Assembly: GCF_003385215.1 (NCBI RefSeq)
Contig: NZ_PQHW01000023.1
Coordinates: 1 to 64,000 of the forward strand
DNA from: Amycolatopsis thermalba
Lineage (GTDB): Bacteria; Actinomycetota; Actinomycetes; Mycobacteriales; Pseudonocardiaceae
Direction: 5' to 3'
Length of the DNA: 64,000 bases
Below, piece by piece: positions 24,350 through 32,707 of the stretch. Every line of letters starts with the position of its first letter. Within the stretch, counting starts at the first letter, position 1. The notes beneath the pieces were generated by a model. That model was not told the DNA's origin and searched no databases. It worked only from the letters and a program-made list of their open reading frames with translations. Both the position numbers and the translations under genes were made by a program.

Positions 24350-26137
24350 GTGTTCACCACCCGTCCCACGCTGCAGGGCACTCACGGCATGGTGTCGTCG
24401 ACCCACTGGCTCGCCTCCGCCACGGCGATGGCGGTGCTGGAGGACGACGGCAACGCCTTCGACGCGGCCGTGGCCGCCGGGTTCGTGCTGCACGTCGTCG
24501 AACCGCACCTCAACGGTCCCGGCGGCGAGGTGCCGATCATCCTCGCGCCCGCCGGCCAGGCGCCGCGCGTGCTGTGCGGGCAGGGCCCGGCCCCGGCGGG
24601 GGCGACGGTCGCGCACTACACCTCGCTCGGCCTGGACCTGGTGCCCGGCACCGGCCCGCTGGCCGCCGCCGTGCCCGGCGCGTTCGACGCCTGGATGCTG
24701 CTGCTGCGCGACCACGGCACCAAGACGCTGGCCGAGGTGCTGCGCTACGCCATCGGCTACGCCGAGCACGGGCACCCGGCGGTCGAGCGGATCGGCTCGA
24801 CCATCGCCAGCGTGCGGGAGCTGTTCGAGACCGAGTGGACCAGCTCCGCGGAGATCTACCTGCGCGACGCGCGCCCGCCGAAGCCCGGTGAGATGCTGCG
24901 CAACCCGGCGCTGGCCGCGACCTGGCGCCGGGTGATCGCCGAGGCCGAAGCCGCCGGCGCGGGCCGGGAGACCCAGATCGAGGCCGCCCGCCGGATCTGG
25001 CGCGAGGGCTTCATCGCCGAGGCGATCGCCGAGGCCGCCGCCCGCCCCACCCTGGACACCTCCGGCGAACGCCACGCCGGCACCCTGACCGCCGACGACC
25101 TCGCCGCGTTCGAAGCCGGCTACGAGGACCCGGTCACCTACGACTGGCAGGGCTGGACGGTCGCCAAGTGCGGCCTGTGGAGCCAGGGGCCGTCGTTCCT
25201 GCAGCAGCTCGCCCTGCTGCCGGACGGTCTCGAGTACGGCACCCCGGACTACCTGCACACGCTGATCGAGGGCACCAAGCTCGCCATGGCCGACCGCGAG
25301 GCGTGGTACGGCGACAGCACCGGCGTCTCGCTGGACACCCTGCTGTCCGCGTCCTACAACGACTCCCGCCGCGCCCTGATCGGCGAGCGGGCGTCGGCCG
25401 AACTGCGGCCCGGCTCGCCCGACGGCCGTCAGCCGCGGCTGAGCAAGCAGGCCGAACTGGCGCTCAGCGGCGCGGTCCCGCCGCCGCCCGCCGCGGGCGC
25501 CGGTGAGCCGACCGTCGCCAAGGACGGCGCCACCCGCGGCGACACCTGCCACCTCGACGTGGCCGACCGGTGGGGCAACCTGATCGCGGCGACCCCGAGC
25601 GGCGGCTGGCTGCAGTCCAACCCGGTCATCCCGGCCCTCGGCTTCCCGCTGGGCACCCGGCTGCAGATGGCCTGGCTCGACGAGGGCCTGCCCAACTCCC
25701 TGGTACCCGGCCGCCGCCCGCGCACCACGCTGTCGCCGTCGATGGCGCTGCGCGACGGGGTGCCGGTGATGGCGTTCGGCACGCCCGGCGGGGACCAGCA
25801 GGACCAGTGGAGCGTGCATTTCTTCCTCGCCGTCGCGCTGCGCGGAACGGTACGCGGAAGCCTCGACCTGCAGGGCGCGATCGACGCCCCGAACTGGCAC
25901 ACCGACAGTTTCCCGAGTTCGTTCTACCCGCGCGCGATGAAACCGGGCAGCGTCACCGTCGAATCGCGCATCGGCGATTCCGCGATAACCGAACTGCGCC
26001 GCCGTGGGCACGATGTCGAGATCGCCGACCCGTGGTCGGAGGGACGGCTCTGCGCGGTCGCCCGCGACCCGGAAACCGGTGTGCTGTCAGCGGGTGCGAA
26101 CCCGCGCGGCATGCAGGGCTACGCCGTCGGACGCTAG
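24350..26137 (+). CDS. ggt: Gamma-glutamyltransferase family Ntn-hydrolase, apparently cytoplasmic
   Basis: A 595-residue GGT-family protein. I chose GTG 24350 because the family usually starts at this point (FTTRPTLQGTHGMVSSTHW). Family features include GNAFDAAVAAGF, the NGPGGEVPI region, the autocleavage and nucleophile threonine in GDTCHLDVADRWGN, and GTPGGDQQDQW near the C-terminus. It should self-cleave into two subunits and hydrolyse or transfer gamma-glutamyl groups. No signal peptide is visible, unlike periplasmic or secreted GGTs, so it probably acts inside the cell. This fits the peptide importer encoded downstream. A strong terminator follows. Confidence 0.88.
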   Translation: MFTTRPTLQGTHGMVSSTHWLASATAMAVLEDDGNAFDAAVAAGFVLHVVEPHLNGPGGEVPIILAPAGQAPRVLCGQGPAPAGATVAHYTSLGLDLVPGTGPLAAAVPGAFDAWMLLLRDHGTKTLAEVLRYAIGYAEHGHPAVERIGSTIASVRELFETEWTSSAEIYLRDARPPKPGEMLRNPALAATWRRVIAEAEAAGAGRETQIEAARRIWREGFIAEAIAEAAARPTLDTSGERHAGTLTADDLAAFEAGYEDPVTYDWQGWTVAKCGLWSQGPSFLQQLALLPDGLEYGTPDYLHTLIEGTKLAMADREAWYGDSTGVSLDTLLSASYNDSRRALIGERASAELRPGSPDGRQPRLSKQAELALSGAVPPPPAAGAGEPTVAKDGATRGDTCHLDVADRWGNLIAATPSGGWLQSNPVIPALGFPLGTRLQMAWLDEGLPNSLVPGRRPRTTLSPSMALRDGVPVMAFGTPGGDQQDQWSVHFFLAVALRGTVRGSLDLQGAIDAPNWHTDSFPSSFYPRAMKPGSVTVESRIGDSAITELRRRGHDVEIADPWSEGRLCAVARDPETGVLSAGANPRGMQGYAVGR

Positions 26138-26164
26138 CCCGCGACATTTCCGAAAACGGAAATC

Positions 26165-26199
26165 AGCGGTCCGATCCATCCCCCCGGACCGCTGTTTTT
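26165..26199 (+). terminator. Rho-independent terminator after ggt
   Basis: A perfect 9-bp stem, agcggtccg (26165-26173) with cggaccgct (26185-26193), has an 11-nt loop and is followed by gttttt (26194-26199). It separates ggt from the peptide ABC operon. Confidence 0.88.
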
Positions 26200-26252
26200 C
26201 CTGCCCGCGCGGCGACCGTGATTCGTTACCGGAATTAACTCGCCGGAAATCG

Positions 26253-26282
26253 ATGACAAACCGCGGGAAACTACCGTAGGCT
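26253..26282 (+). promoter_or_regulatory. Sigma70-type promoter of the peptide ABC operon
   Basis: A -35 box atgaca (26253-26258), an 18-bp spacer and a -10 box taggct (26277-26282) match the actinobacterial consensus well. The predicted start is near 26289, about 25 bp before the lipoprotein gene. The local sequence is unusually AT-rich for this genome. Confidence 0.55.
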
Positions 26283-26314
26283 GCGCACACATTCGAACGC
26301 GCTGGAGTTTGCCC

Positions 26315-27955
26315 ATGCCCCACGAGAAGTCCCGGTGGCGCGTTTTCGCGTCACTCGCGGCGGTCACCGTGGCGCTCACCGCGTGCGTGCCGGTTCAGCA
26401 CGTGGCGAGCACCGCCGAGCACACCGACGACTACGGCACGCCGGTCGGCGCCCAGGCCGTGCAGGCCGGGGGCGAGCTCGTGATGGGCCTGTCGTCCGAG
26501 CCGGACCGGCTCGACCCGACCACGTCCAGCTCGCTCTACACGCGGTACGTGATGAGTTCGATCTGCGAGAAGCTCTACGACCTGGATGCGTCCGGGCAGA
26601 TCGTGCCGCAGCTGGCCACCGCGCTGCCGGCGCTGTCCGCGGACGGCCTCACGGTCACCATCCCGGTGCGCACCGGCATCACGTTCGCCGACGGCACCCC
26701 GTTCGACGCCGCCGCCGTCCGCACCAGCCTGCAACGCCACCTCACGCTCAAGGGCTCGCAGCGGGCCAGCGAGATGGGTCCCGTGCAGAGCGTCGAGGCG
26801 CCCGACGCGACCCACGTCGTGCTCACCTACAAACGCCCGTTCGCGCCGATCACCGCCGCGCTGGCCGACCGCGCCGGGATGATCCTGTCCCCCGCCGCGC
26901 TGGCGGCCGATGGCGCGAACTTCGGCGACCACCCGGTGTGCGTGGGGCCGTTCAAGTTCGTCAAGCGCGTGCCGCAGACCTCGATCGAGGTCGAGCGCGA
27001 CCCGCTGTACTACGACGCGGCGCACGTCCACTTCGACCGCATCCTGTACCGGATCATGCCCGACGCCAACATCCGCGCCGCGAACCTGCGCTCCGGTGAC
27101 ATCCAGGTCGCCGACCTGATCTCGCCGCAGGACGTCGACGCGCTGGCCAAGGACCCGGACCTGAAGGTGCTGCAGTCCCCGTCGCTGGGCTACCAGGGCG
27201 TCACCATCAACACCGGCAACGTCGACGGCGCCGGCACCCCGGCCAAGCCGATCGACACCCCGATCGCGCGCGATCGGCGGGTGCGGGAGGCGTTCGCCGC
27301 GAGCATCGACCGGCAGACCCTGGTCGACACCGTCTTCAACAACTGGTTCGACGTGGCCTGCTCCCCCATCGCGCCGCAGTCGCCGTACGCGACACCGGCC
27401 AGCAACGCCTGCCCCGCCTTCGACCCGGCGCGGTCGCGGCGGCTGCTGGCCGAGGCCGGCGTGCCGGTGCCCTACACCGTCACGCTGCAGGTGTCCAACA
27501 GCCAGGACCAGCTGCGCTACGCCCAGGCGCTGCAGGCCAGCGTCGCCGAGGGCGGGTTCGACCTGAAGATCGTCCCGGTCGAGTACTCGACGCTGCTGGA
27601 CGTGCAGAAGCGCGGCGCGTTCGAGGTGCTGCAGCTGGGCTGGTCGGGCCGCATCGACCCGGACGCCAACACCGCGCGGTTCCTGTCGTCGGGCTCGGCC
27701 GGCAACTACGGCGGGTTCGCCTCGCCCGAACTGGACGATCTGCTCGCCAGGGCCGCCCGCACCACCGACACCGCCGCCCGCGCCGAGCTGTACGGCCAGG
27801 CCACGCGGGTGATCCAGCGGGAGAACCCGATCGTCTACACCTACCGGCTGCGCAACCTCACCGTCCACTCGGCCCGGGTGGCCGGGGTCGAGGTGTACGC
27901 CGACGGCGTGGTCCGGCTCGGCAAGGCCGCCTTCCGCGCGGGCCAGGAGGGCTGA
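26315..27955 (+). CDS. Peptide ABC transporter substrate-binding lipoprotein
   Basis: A 546-residue family-5 (DppA/OppA/GsiB-type) binding protein. ATG 26315 gives a lipoprotein signal peptide ending LTAC with the lipid-modified Cys24. The mature protein shows GGELVMGLSSEPDRLDPTTS, the FADGTPFDAAAV motif and a C-terminal LGWSGRIDPDANTARFL segment. It captures oligopeptides or similar solutes at the outer face of the membrane for the two permeases encoded directly downstream. Its proximity to ggt suggests gamma-glutamyl peptides such as glutathione or its analogues. It ends 5 bp before the next gene. Confidence 0.92.
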   Translation: MPHEKSRWRVFASLAAVTVALTACVPVQHVASTAEHTDDYGTPVGAQAVQAGGELVMGLSSEPDRLDPTTSSSLYTRYVMSSICEKLYDLDASGQIVPQLATALPALSADGLTVTIPVRTGITFADGTPFDAAAVRTSLQRHLTLKGSQRASEMGPVQSVEAPDATHVVLTYKRPFAPITAALADRAGMILSPAALAADGANFGDHPVCVGPFKFVKRVPQTSIEVERDPLYYDAAHVHFDRILYRIMPDANIRAANLRSGDIQVADLISPQDVDALAKDPDLKVLQSPSLGYQGVTINTGNVDGAGTPAKPIDTPIARDRRVREAFAASIDRQTLVDTVFNNWFDVACSPIAPQSPYATPASNACPAFDPARSRRLLAEAGVPVPYTVTLQVSNSQDQLRYAQALQASVAEGGFDLKIVPVEYSTLLDVQKRGAFEVLQLGWSGRIDPDANTARFLSSGSAGNYGGFASPELDDLLARAARTTDTAARAELYGQATRVIQRENPIVYTYRLRNLTVHSARVAGVEVYADGVVRLGKAAFRAGQEG

Positions 27956-27960
27956 CGACC

Positions 27961-28917
27961 ATGCTGCGTTACCTGTTCCACCGGCTCTGGCAGTCCGCGG
28001 TCACGCTGGTGCTCGCCTCGATCGTGGTGTTCGCCGGGGTGCGCGCGCTGCCCGGCGACCCGGCGCTGGCGATGGCGGGCGAGGAGGCCGACGCCGAGAC
28101 GCTGGCCGCCGTGCGCGCCCAGCTCGGCCTCGACCAGCCGCTGCCGGTGCAGTACTTCAAGTTCCTCGGCAACGCGGTGACCGGCGACTTCGGCCGCTCG
28201 ACCCGCACCGGCACGCCGGTGACCGAGATGATCGGCACGACCCTGCCGGTCACCGTGCAGCTCGCGGTGTACGCGATGCTGATCGCGGTGCTGGCCGGCG
28301 TGCTGCTCGGCGTGCTCGCCGCGGTGTTCCGCGGCCGCTGGCCGGAGTGGGCCGCCAACGGGTTCTCGCTGTTCGCCCTGTCGGTGCCGACGTTCTGGCT
28401 CGGCATCCTCGCCGTGGTCTACCTGTCCGTCCAGCTGGGATGGTTCCCGGCGTCGGGATACGTGTCCCCGCTGAAGGATCCGCTGCGCGGCGTGTACTAC
28501 CTGACGCTGCCCGCGGTGATCCTCGGCCTGTCGCACGCCGCGGTGGTGCAGCGCCAGACCCGCGCCTCGATGACCGGCACGCTGACCGCCGACTTCGTGC
28601 GCACCGCGCGGGCGAAGGGCCTGGGCCGCGGCGCGGTGATCTTCCGCTACGGGCTGCGCAACAGCCTCATCGTGGTCACCACGATCGTCGGCCTGCAGCT
28701 GGGCGGGCTGATCGCCGGGGCGGTGGTCACCGAGCGGATCTTCAGCCTGCCCGGCATCGGCAAGCTCACGCTCGACTCGGTGTTCAGCCGGGACTACCCG
28801 GTGATCCAGGCCGTCGTGCTGGTGATCACCTTCGCCTACATCGTCATCAACCTGCTGGTCGACGTCCTCTACACGGTCATCGACCCGCGGGTCCGGGTGT
28901 CTGGGAGGGCCGCATGA
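27961..28917 (+). CDS. Peptide ABC transporter permease (DppB/GsiC type)
   Basis: A 318-residue permease with six predicted helices. The N-terminus LRYLFHRLWQSAVTLVLASI and the conserved block RTARAKGLGRGAVIFRYGLR (the EAA loop that contacts the ATPase) are typical of the DppB family. The C-terminus has SLPGIGKLTLDSVFSRDYP, also diagnostic. ATG 27961 lies 5 bp after the binding-protein gene, and its stop overlaps the next start by 4 bp. Confidence 0.93.
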   Translation: MLRYLFHRLWQSAVTLVLASIVVFAGVRALPGDPALAMAGEEADAETLAAVRAQLGLDQPLPVQYFKFLGNAVTGDFGRSTRTGTPVTEMIGTTLPVTVQLAVYAMLIAVLAGVLLGVLAAVFRGRWPEWAANGFSLFALSVPTFWLGILAVVYLSVQLGWFPASGYVSPLKDPLRGVYYLTLPAVILGLSHAAVVQRQTRASMTGTLTADFVRTARAKGLGRGAVIFRYGLRNSLIVVTTIVGLQLGGLIAGAVVTERIFSLPGIGKLTLDSVFSRDYPVIQAVVLVITFAYIVINLLVDVLYTVIDPRVRVSGRAA

Positions 28918-29795
28918 CCGCGCCCGAGGTCACTGCCGAAACCACGCTCGCTCCCGGGCGGGTCCGCGGCCGGGTGTGGCGCAACCTGCTGCGCAACCCG
29001 ATGGGCATCACCGGCGGCGTGCTGCTGCTGATCGTGCTCGTCGCCGGGATCTTCGCGCCGTGGCTGGCGCCCTACGCACCGTCCGAAGTGCACTTCACGA
29101 CGCCGTTCCAGCAGCCGGCGACGGTCGGGTTCGCCCTGGGCACCGACGACCTCGGCCGCGACGTGCTCTCCCGCGTGCTGTACGGGACGCGGACCTCGCT
29201 CGAGGTCGGGCTGCTGTCGGTGCTGCTCGCGATCGTCGTGGGCGTCCCGCTGGGGCTGCTGGCCGGATACTGGCGGTGGCTCGACGCGATCGTGTCCCGG
29301 CTGACCGACCTGATGCTGGCGTTCCCGTTCCTGCTGCTGGCGGTCGGGCTGGCCGCGATCAACGGCGGCGGGCTGACCAACGCGGCGATCGCGCTGGGCA
29401 TCGCCAACATCCCCACGATGATCCGCGTGGTGCGGGCGGAGACGCTGCGGCTGAAGGACAGCGATTTCGTGCTCGCGGCGCACACCATGCACGCCGGGCC
29501 GCTGCGCGTGCTCGGGCAGCACATCCTGCCGAACGCGATGTCGGCGATCATCGTGCAGGCGACGGTGATCATGCCGGCCGCGGTGCTCGGCGAGGCGATC
29601 CTGTCGTTCCTCGGGCTGGGCATCCAGCCGCCCGAGCCGAGCCTGGGCATCATGCTCTCCGACGCGCAGCAGTACCTGTTCCGCACCGTGTGGCCGGGGG
29701 TGTTCCCGGGCATCGCGCTGGCCCTGATCTGCCTGGGGTTCAACCTGTTCGGCGACGCGCTGCGCGACGCACTCGACCCGAGGAGCTCCCGATGA
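28914..29795 (+). CDS. Peptide ABC transporter permease (DppC/GsiD type)
   Basis: A 293-residue permease starting at ATG 28914 (ATGA overlap with the previous stop). It shows the DppC N-terminal region NPMGITGGVLLLIVLVAGI, the GTDDLGRDVLSRVLYGTRTS motif, and the EAA-like loop around HTMHAGPLRVLGQHILPN. It forms the transmembrane heterodimer with the upstream permease. The stop overlaps the ATPase gene start by 4 bp. Confidence 0.93.
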   Translation: MTAPEVTAETTLAPGRVRGRVWRNLLRNPMGITGGVLLLIVLVAGIFAPWLAPYAPSEVHFTTPFQQPATVGFALGTDDLGRDVLSRVLYGTRTSLEVGLLSVLLAIVVGVPLGLLAGYWRWLDAIVSRLTDLMLAFPFLLLAVGLAAINGGGLTNAAIALGIANIPTMIRVVRAETLRLKDSDFVLAAHTMHAGPLRVLGQHILPNAMSAIIVQATVIMPAAVLGEAILSFLGLGIQPPEPSLGIMLSDAQQYLFRTVWPGVFPGIALALICLGFNLFGDALRDALDPRSSR

Positions 29796-31375
29796 CCGAA
29801 CCGTTGCTGCGGGTCGAGGACCTGCGGGTGTCCTTCGGCGGCACCGAGGTCGTGCACGGCGCGGACCTGACGATCATGCCCGGGGAGCGGGTCGCCGTGG
29901 TGGGCGAGTCCGGGTCCGGCAAGTCGACGACGGCGCACGCGGTGCTGGGCCTGCTGCCCGGATCCGGCCGGGTGACCGGCGGGCGGATCGTGGTGCGCGG
30001 CGAGGACGTCACGCACGCCGGCGAAAAGCGGATGCGGCGGCTGCGCGGCCGGGAAATCGGCCTGGTGCCGCAGGATCCGATGACGAACCTGAACCCGGTC
30101 GCGCGGGTGGGCAGGCAGGTCGCGGAGACGCTGGTGACGCACGGGCTGGCGAACCGGCGGGAGGCGATGGCGCGGGCGGTGGAGATCCTCGGCGAGGCGG
30201 GGCTGCCCGATCCGGCGCGGCGCGCGCGGCAGTACCCGCACGAGTTCTCCGGTGGCATGCGGCAGCGGGTGCTGATCGCGATCGGGCTGGCGTGCCGGCC
30301 GGACCTGCTGATCGCCGACGAGCCGACCTCGGCGCTGGATGTCACGGTGCAGCGGCAGATCCTGGACCACCTGGACGGGCTCACCCGCGAGCTGGGCACG
30401 GCGATGCTGCTGGTCACGCACGACCTGGGGCTGGCCGCGGACCGGGCCGACCGGGTGGTGGTGATGTCGCAGGGCCGGGTCGTGGAGTCCGGTCCCGCGC
30501 GGCGGGTGCTGACGGCGCCGGAGCACGAGTACACGCGGCGGCTGATCGCGGCCGCGCCGTCGCTGAAGGAACCGCTGCCGGTGGCGGCCGCGGCCGCGCC
30601 GGTGCTCGAGGTCTCCGGGGTGTCGAAGGAGTACCGGATCCGCGGCGGCGGGGGCGTGTTCAAGGCGGTGGACGACGTGTCGTTCACGGTCGAGCGCGGC
30701 CGCACGACGGCGATCGTCGGCGAGTCGGGGTCGGGCAAGACGACGACGGCGCGGATGGTGCTCGGGCTGGTCCCGGTGACCGCCGGCACGATCCGGCTGG
30801 ACGGGGAGGACGTGCTGGGCCTGCGCGGGGCGCGGCTGAAGGCGGCGCGCCGGGCGATGCAGCCGGTGTTCCAGGACCCGTACGCCTCGCTCGACCCGCT
30901 GTTCACGGTGGAGCGGCTGATCAGCGAGCCGTTGCGGGTCTTCCGGATCGGCGACAAGGCGAGCCGCGCGGCGAAGGTGCGGGAGCTGCTGGACCAGGTG
31001 GCCCTGCCGTCGTCGGTGGCGCACCGGCACCCGAACGAGCTGTCCGGCGGCCAGCGGCAACGGGTGGCGATCGCGCGGGCCCTGGCGCTGGACCCCAGGC
31101 TGGTGGTGTGCGACGAGGCGGTGTCCGCGCTGGACGTCCTGGTGCAGGACCAGATCCTCACCCTGCTGCGGCGCCTGCAGGAGGAGCTGGGGCTCAGTTA
31201 CCTCTTCATCTCGCACGACCTGGCCGTGGTGCGCGCCATCGCGCACGACGTGGTGGTGATGCGCGCCGGGCGGGCGGTGGAGCAGGGCCCGGTCGGGAAG
31301 GTGCTGGCCGCCCCGGAGGAGCCCTACACGCAGGCCCTGCTGGACGCCATCCCGGGAACGGGCGTGTTCGCCTGA
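29792..31375 (+). CDS. Fused double ATP-binding protein of the peptide transporter (DppD-DppF/GsiA type)
   Basis: A 527-residue chain with two complete ABC ATPase domains. Domain 1 has VVGESGSGKSTTA, FSGGMRQRVLIAIGLA and LIADEPTSALDVT. Domain 2, from about residue 275, has IVGESGSGKTTTA, LSGGQRQRVAIARALA and VVCDEAVSALDVL. In most Dpp systems these are separate proteins; a fused form is known for E. coli GsiA, the glutathione importer ATPase. The C-terminal oligopeptide-type extension (EEPYTQALLDAIP) is present in the second half, and HEYTRRLIAAAPS ends the first. It completes a full four-gene importer. Confidence 0.93.
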   Translation: MTEPLLRVEDLRVSFGGTEVVHGADLTIMPGERVAVVGESGSGKSTTAHAVLGLLPGSGRVTGGRIVVRGEDVTHAGEKRMRRLRGREIGLVPQDPMTNLNPVARVGRQVAETLVTHGLANRREAMARAVEILGEAGLPDPARRARQYPHEFSGGMRQRVLIAIGLACRPDLLIADEPTSALDVTVQRQILDHLDGLTRELGTAMLLVTHDLGLAADRADRVVVMSQGRVVESGPARRVLTAPEHEYTRRLIAAAPSLKEPLPVAAAAAPVLEVSGVSKEYRIRGGGGVFKAVDDVSFTVERGRTTAIVGESGSGKTTTARMVLGLVPVTAGTIRLDGEDVLGLRGARLKAARRAMQPVFQDPYASLDPLFTVERLISEPLRVFRIGDKASRAAKVRELLDQVALPSSVAHRHPNELSGGQRQRVAIARALALDPRLVVCDEAVSALDVLVQDQILTLLRRLQEELGLSYLFISHDLAVVRAIAHDVVVMRAGRAVEQGPVGKVLAAPEEPYTQALLDAIPGTGVFA

Positions 31376-31389
31376 CCGGTGCGCGCGGA

Positions 31390-31430
31390 CCGGCCGACCA
31401 GCGCGACGAGTCAGCTCCGCGGTCGGCCGG
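31390..31430. terminator. Possible bidirectional terminator between convergent genes
   Basis: A 10-bp perfect stem, ccggccgacc (31390-31399) with ggtcggccgg (31421-31430), lies in the 111-bp gap between the converging peptide-ABC and ROK genes. There is no U-tract, so this is tentative. A second GC-rich imperfect dyad follows near 31458-31480. Confidence 0.35.
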
Positions 31431-31486
31431 GCGTCCTTGCGCCGCGCCACCGTCCAGGCCCCGCGGCGCGCCGCCGGGGCATGCCC

Positions 31487-32662
31487 TCAGCCGTCCGCGA
31501 GCACCGTCTCGAACGCCAGCTCCGCGGCGCCCAGCAGCTTCGCGTCCGTGCCCAGTGCCGAGGTCGCCACCCGGGTGCCGGCCAGGGCCCGGCTCACCAG
31601 GCTCCGCTCGCGCACCGAGCGCTCCACCTGCTCGACCAGCACCGGCGGCAGCGCGGTCAGCAGGTCGCCCAGCACGACCAGCTGCGGGCACAGCAGGTTG
31701 ACCACGTTGCCGAGCCCGAGCGCGAGCCAGTCGGTGAACTCGGCCAGCTTGTCCAGCGCCGCACCGTTCGCCGACAGCAGCCGCAGCTCGTGCACGATCG
31801 CGCCGACCGGGCTGTCCTCGTCCAGCCCCAGCGCCCGCGCCAGGGCCCGCTCCCCCACCTCGGTCTCCCAGCAGCCGCGCGAGCCGCAATAGCACTGCCG
31901 CCCCCGCGGCCGCACCACCATGTGCCCGACCTCGCCGACGTGGTGCCCGCCGGCGCCGCGCATCGACACCCCGTTGGAGATCACGCCGCCGCCGACGCCG
32001 ACGTCCGCGCTGATGTAGACCAGGTCGTCGAACCCGCGCGCCACGCCCCGCAGGTGCTCGGCCAGCGCGCCCAGCTCGGCGTCGTTGCCCATGTGCACCG
32101 GCAGGTGCAGCGCGCGCGACAGCCACGCGCCGAGCGGGATGTCCGTCCAGTGCAGGTTCGGCGCCTCGTGCACGAACCCGTCGGCGTGCCGCACCACACC
32201 CGGCACCGACACCCCGGCCGCGACCGGCTGGACGCCCAGCTCGTCGATCAGCGGGCCGGCCGTGTCGACGATCTTGGTGAACACCTCGCGCGGGTCGTTG
32301 GTGGTGGAGCGGATGTTCCACCCGCCCCGCCCGAGGATCTCGCCGCCGATCCCGACCAGCGCCATCCCGGCCCGCTCGACCCGGATGTCGATCGCCAGCA
32401 CCACCGCGGCCTGCGGCTGCGGCAGCACCAGCAGCGACGGGCGGCCGGCCCCGCTGCGCTGGGCCGGCACCCGTTCCTCGACGAGCCCGTCCTCGGCCAG
32501 CCCGTCCACCAGCGCCTTGATCGTGCTGCGGTTCAGCCCGAGATCGGTGGCGAGACTGGCCCGTGTGGACGGACCATGGACGTGCAGCCGGCGCAACAGG
32601 GCGGCCCTGTTGTGCCGGCGCACGTCGTCCGGGCGCGTGCCCGCGGTCGGTGTGGTCGTCAC
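31487..32662 (-). CDS. xylR: ROK-family transcriptional repressor of the xylose-type ABC operon
   Basis: A 391-residue ROK repressor. The N-terminal HTH is around TRASLATDLGLNRSTIKALV. A sugar-kinase-like ROK domain follows, with the ADVGVGGGVISNGV glycine-rich loop and the zinc motif CYCGSRGCWE. It lies 45 bp downstream of the permease gene in the same direction, so it is probably the last gene of the operon F-G-H-R. ROK repressors of this type (XylR/NagC) bind AT-rich dyads and release them on binding sugar. Two tandem dyads at 36156-36197 in front of the operon are the likely targets. Confidence 0.87.
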   Translation of the reverse strand: MTTTPTAGTRPDDVRRHNRAALLRRLHVHGPSTRASLATDLGLNRSTIKALVDGLAEDGLVEERVPAQRSGAGRPSLLVLPQPQAAVVLAIDIRVERAGMALVGIGGEILGRGGWNIRSTTNDPREVFTKIVDTAGPLIDELGVQPVAAGVSVPGVVRHADGFVHEAPNLHWTDIPLGAWLSRALHLPVHMGNDAELGALAEHLRGVARGFDDLVYISADVGVGGGVISNGVSMRGAGGHHVGEVGHMVVRPRGRQCYCGSRGCWETEVGERALARALGLDEDSPVGAIVHELRLLSANGAALDKLAEFTDWLALGLGNVVNLLCPQLVVLGDLLTALPPVLVEQVERSVRERSLVSRALAGTRVATSALGTDAKLLGAAELAFETVLADG

Positions 32663-32707
32663 CTGCGCTTCCCTGCTGGCCTGTGATCGGCGGTCCTCAC
32701 CCGTGCC

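Noticed and set aside
29792-31375. Fused ATPase as an assembly artefact of two genes
   Set aside because: The frame is continuous with a normal linker between two complete ATPase domains, and fused forms are known (GsiA).
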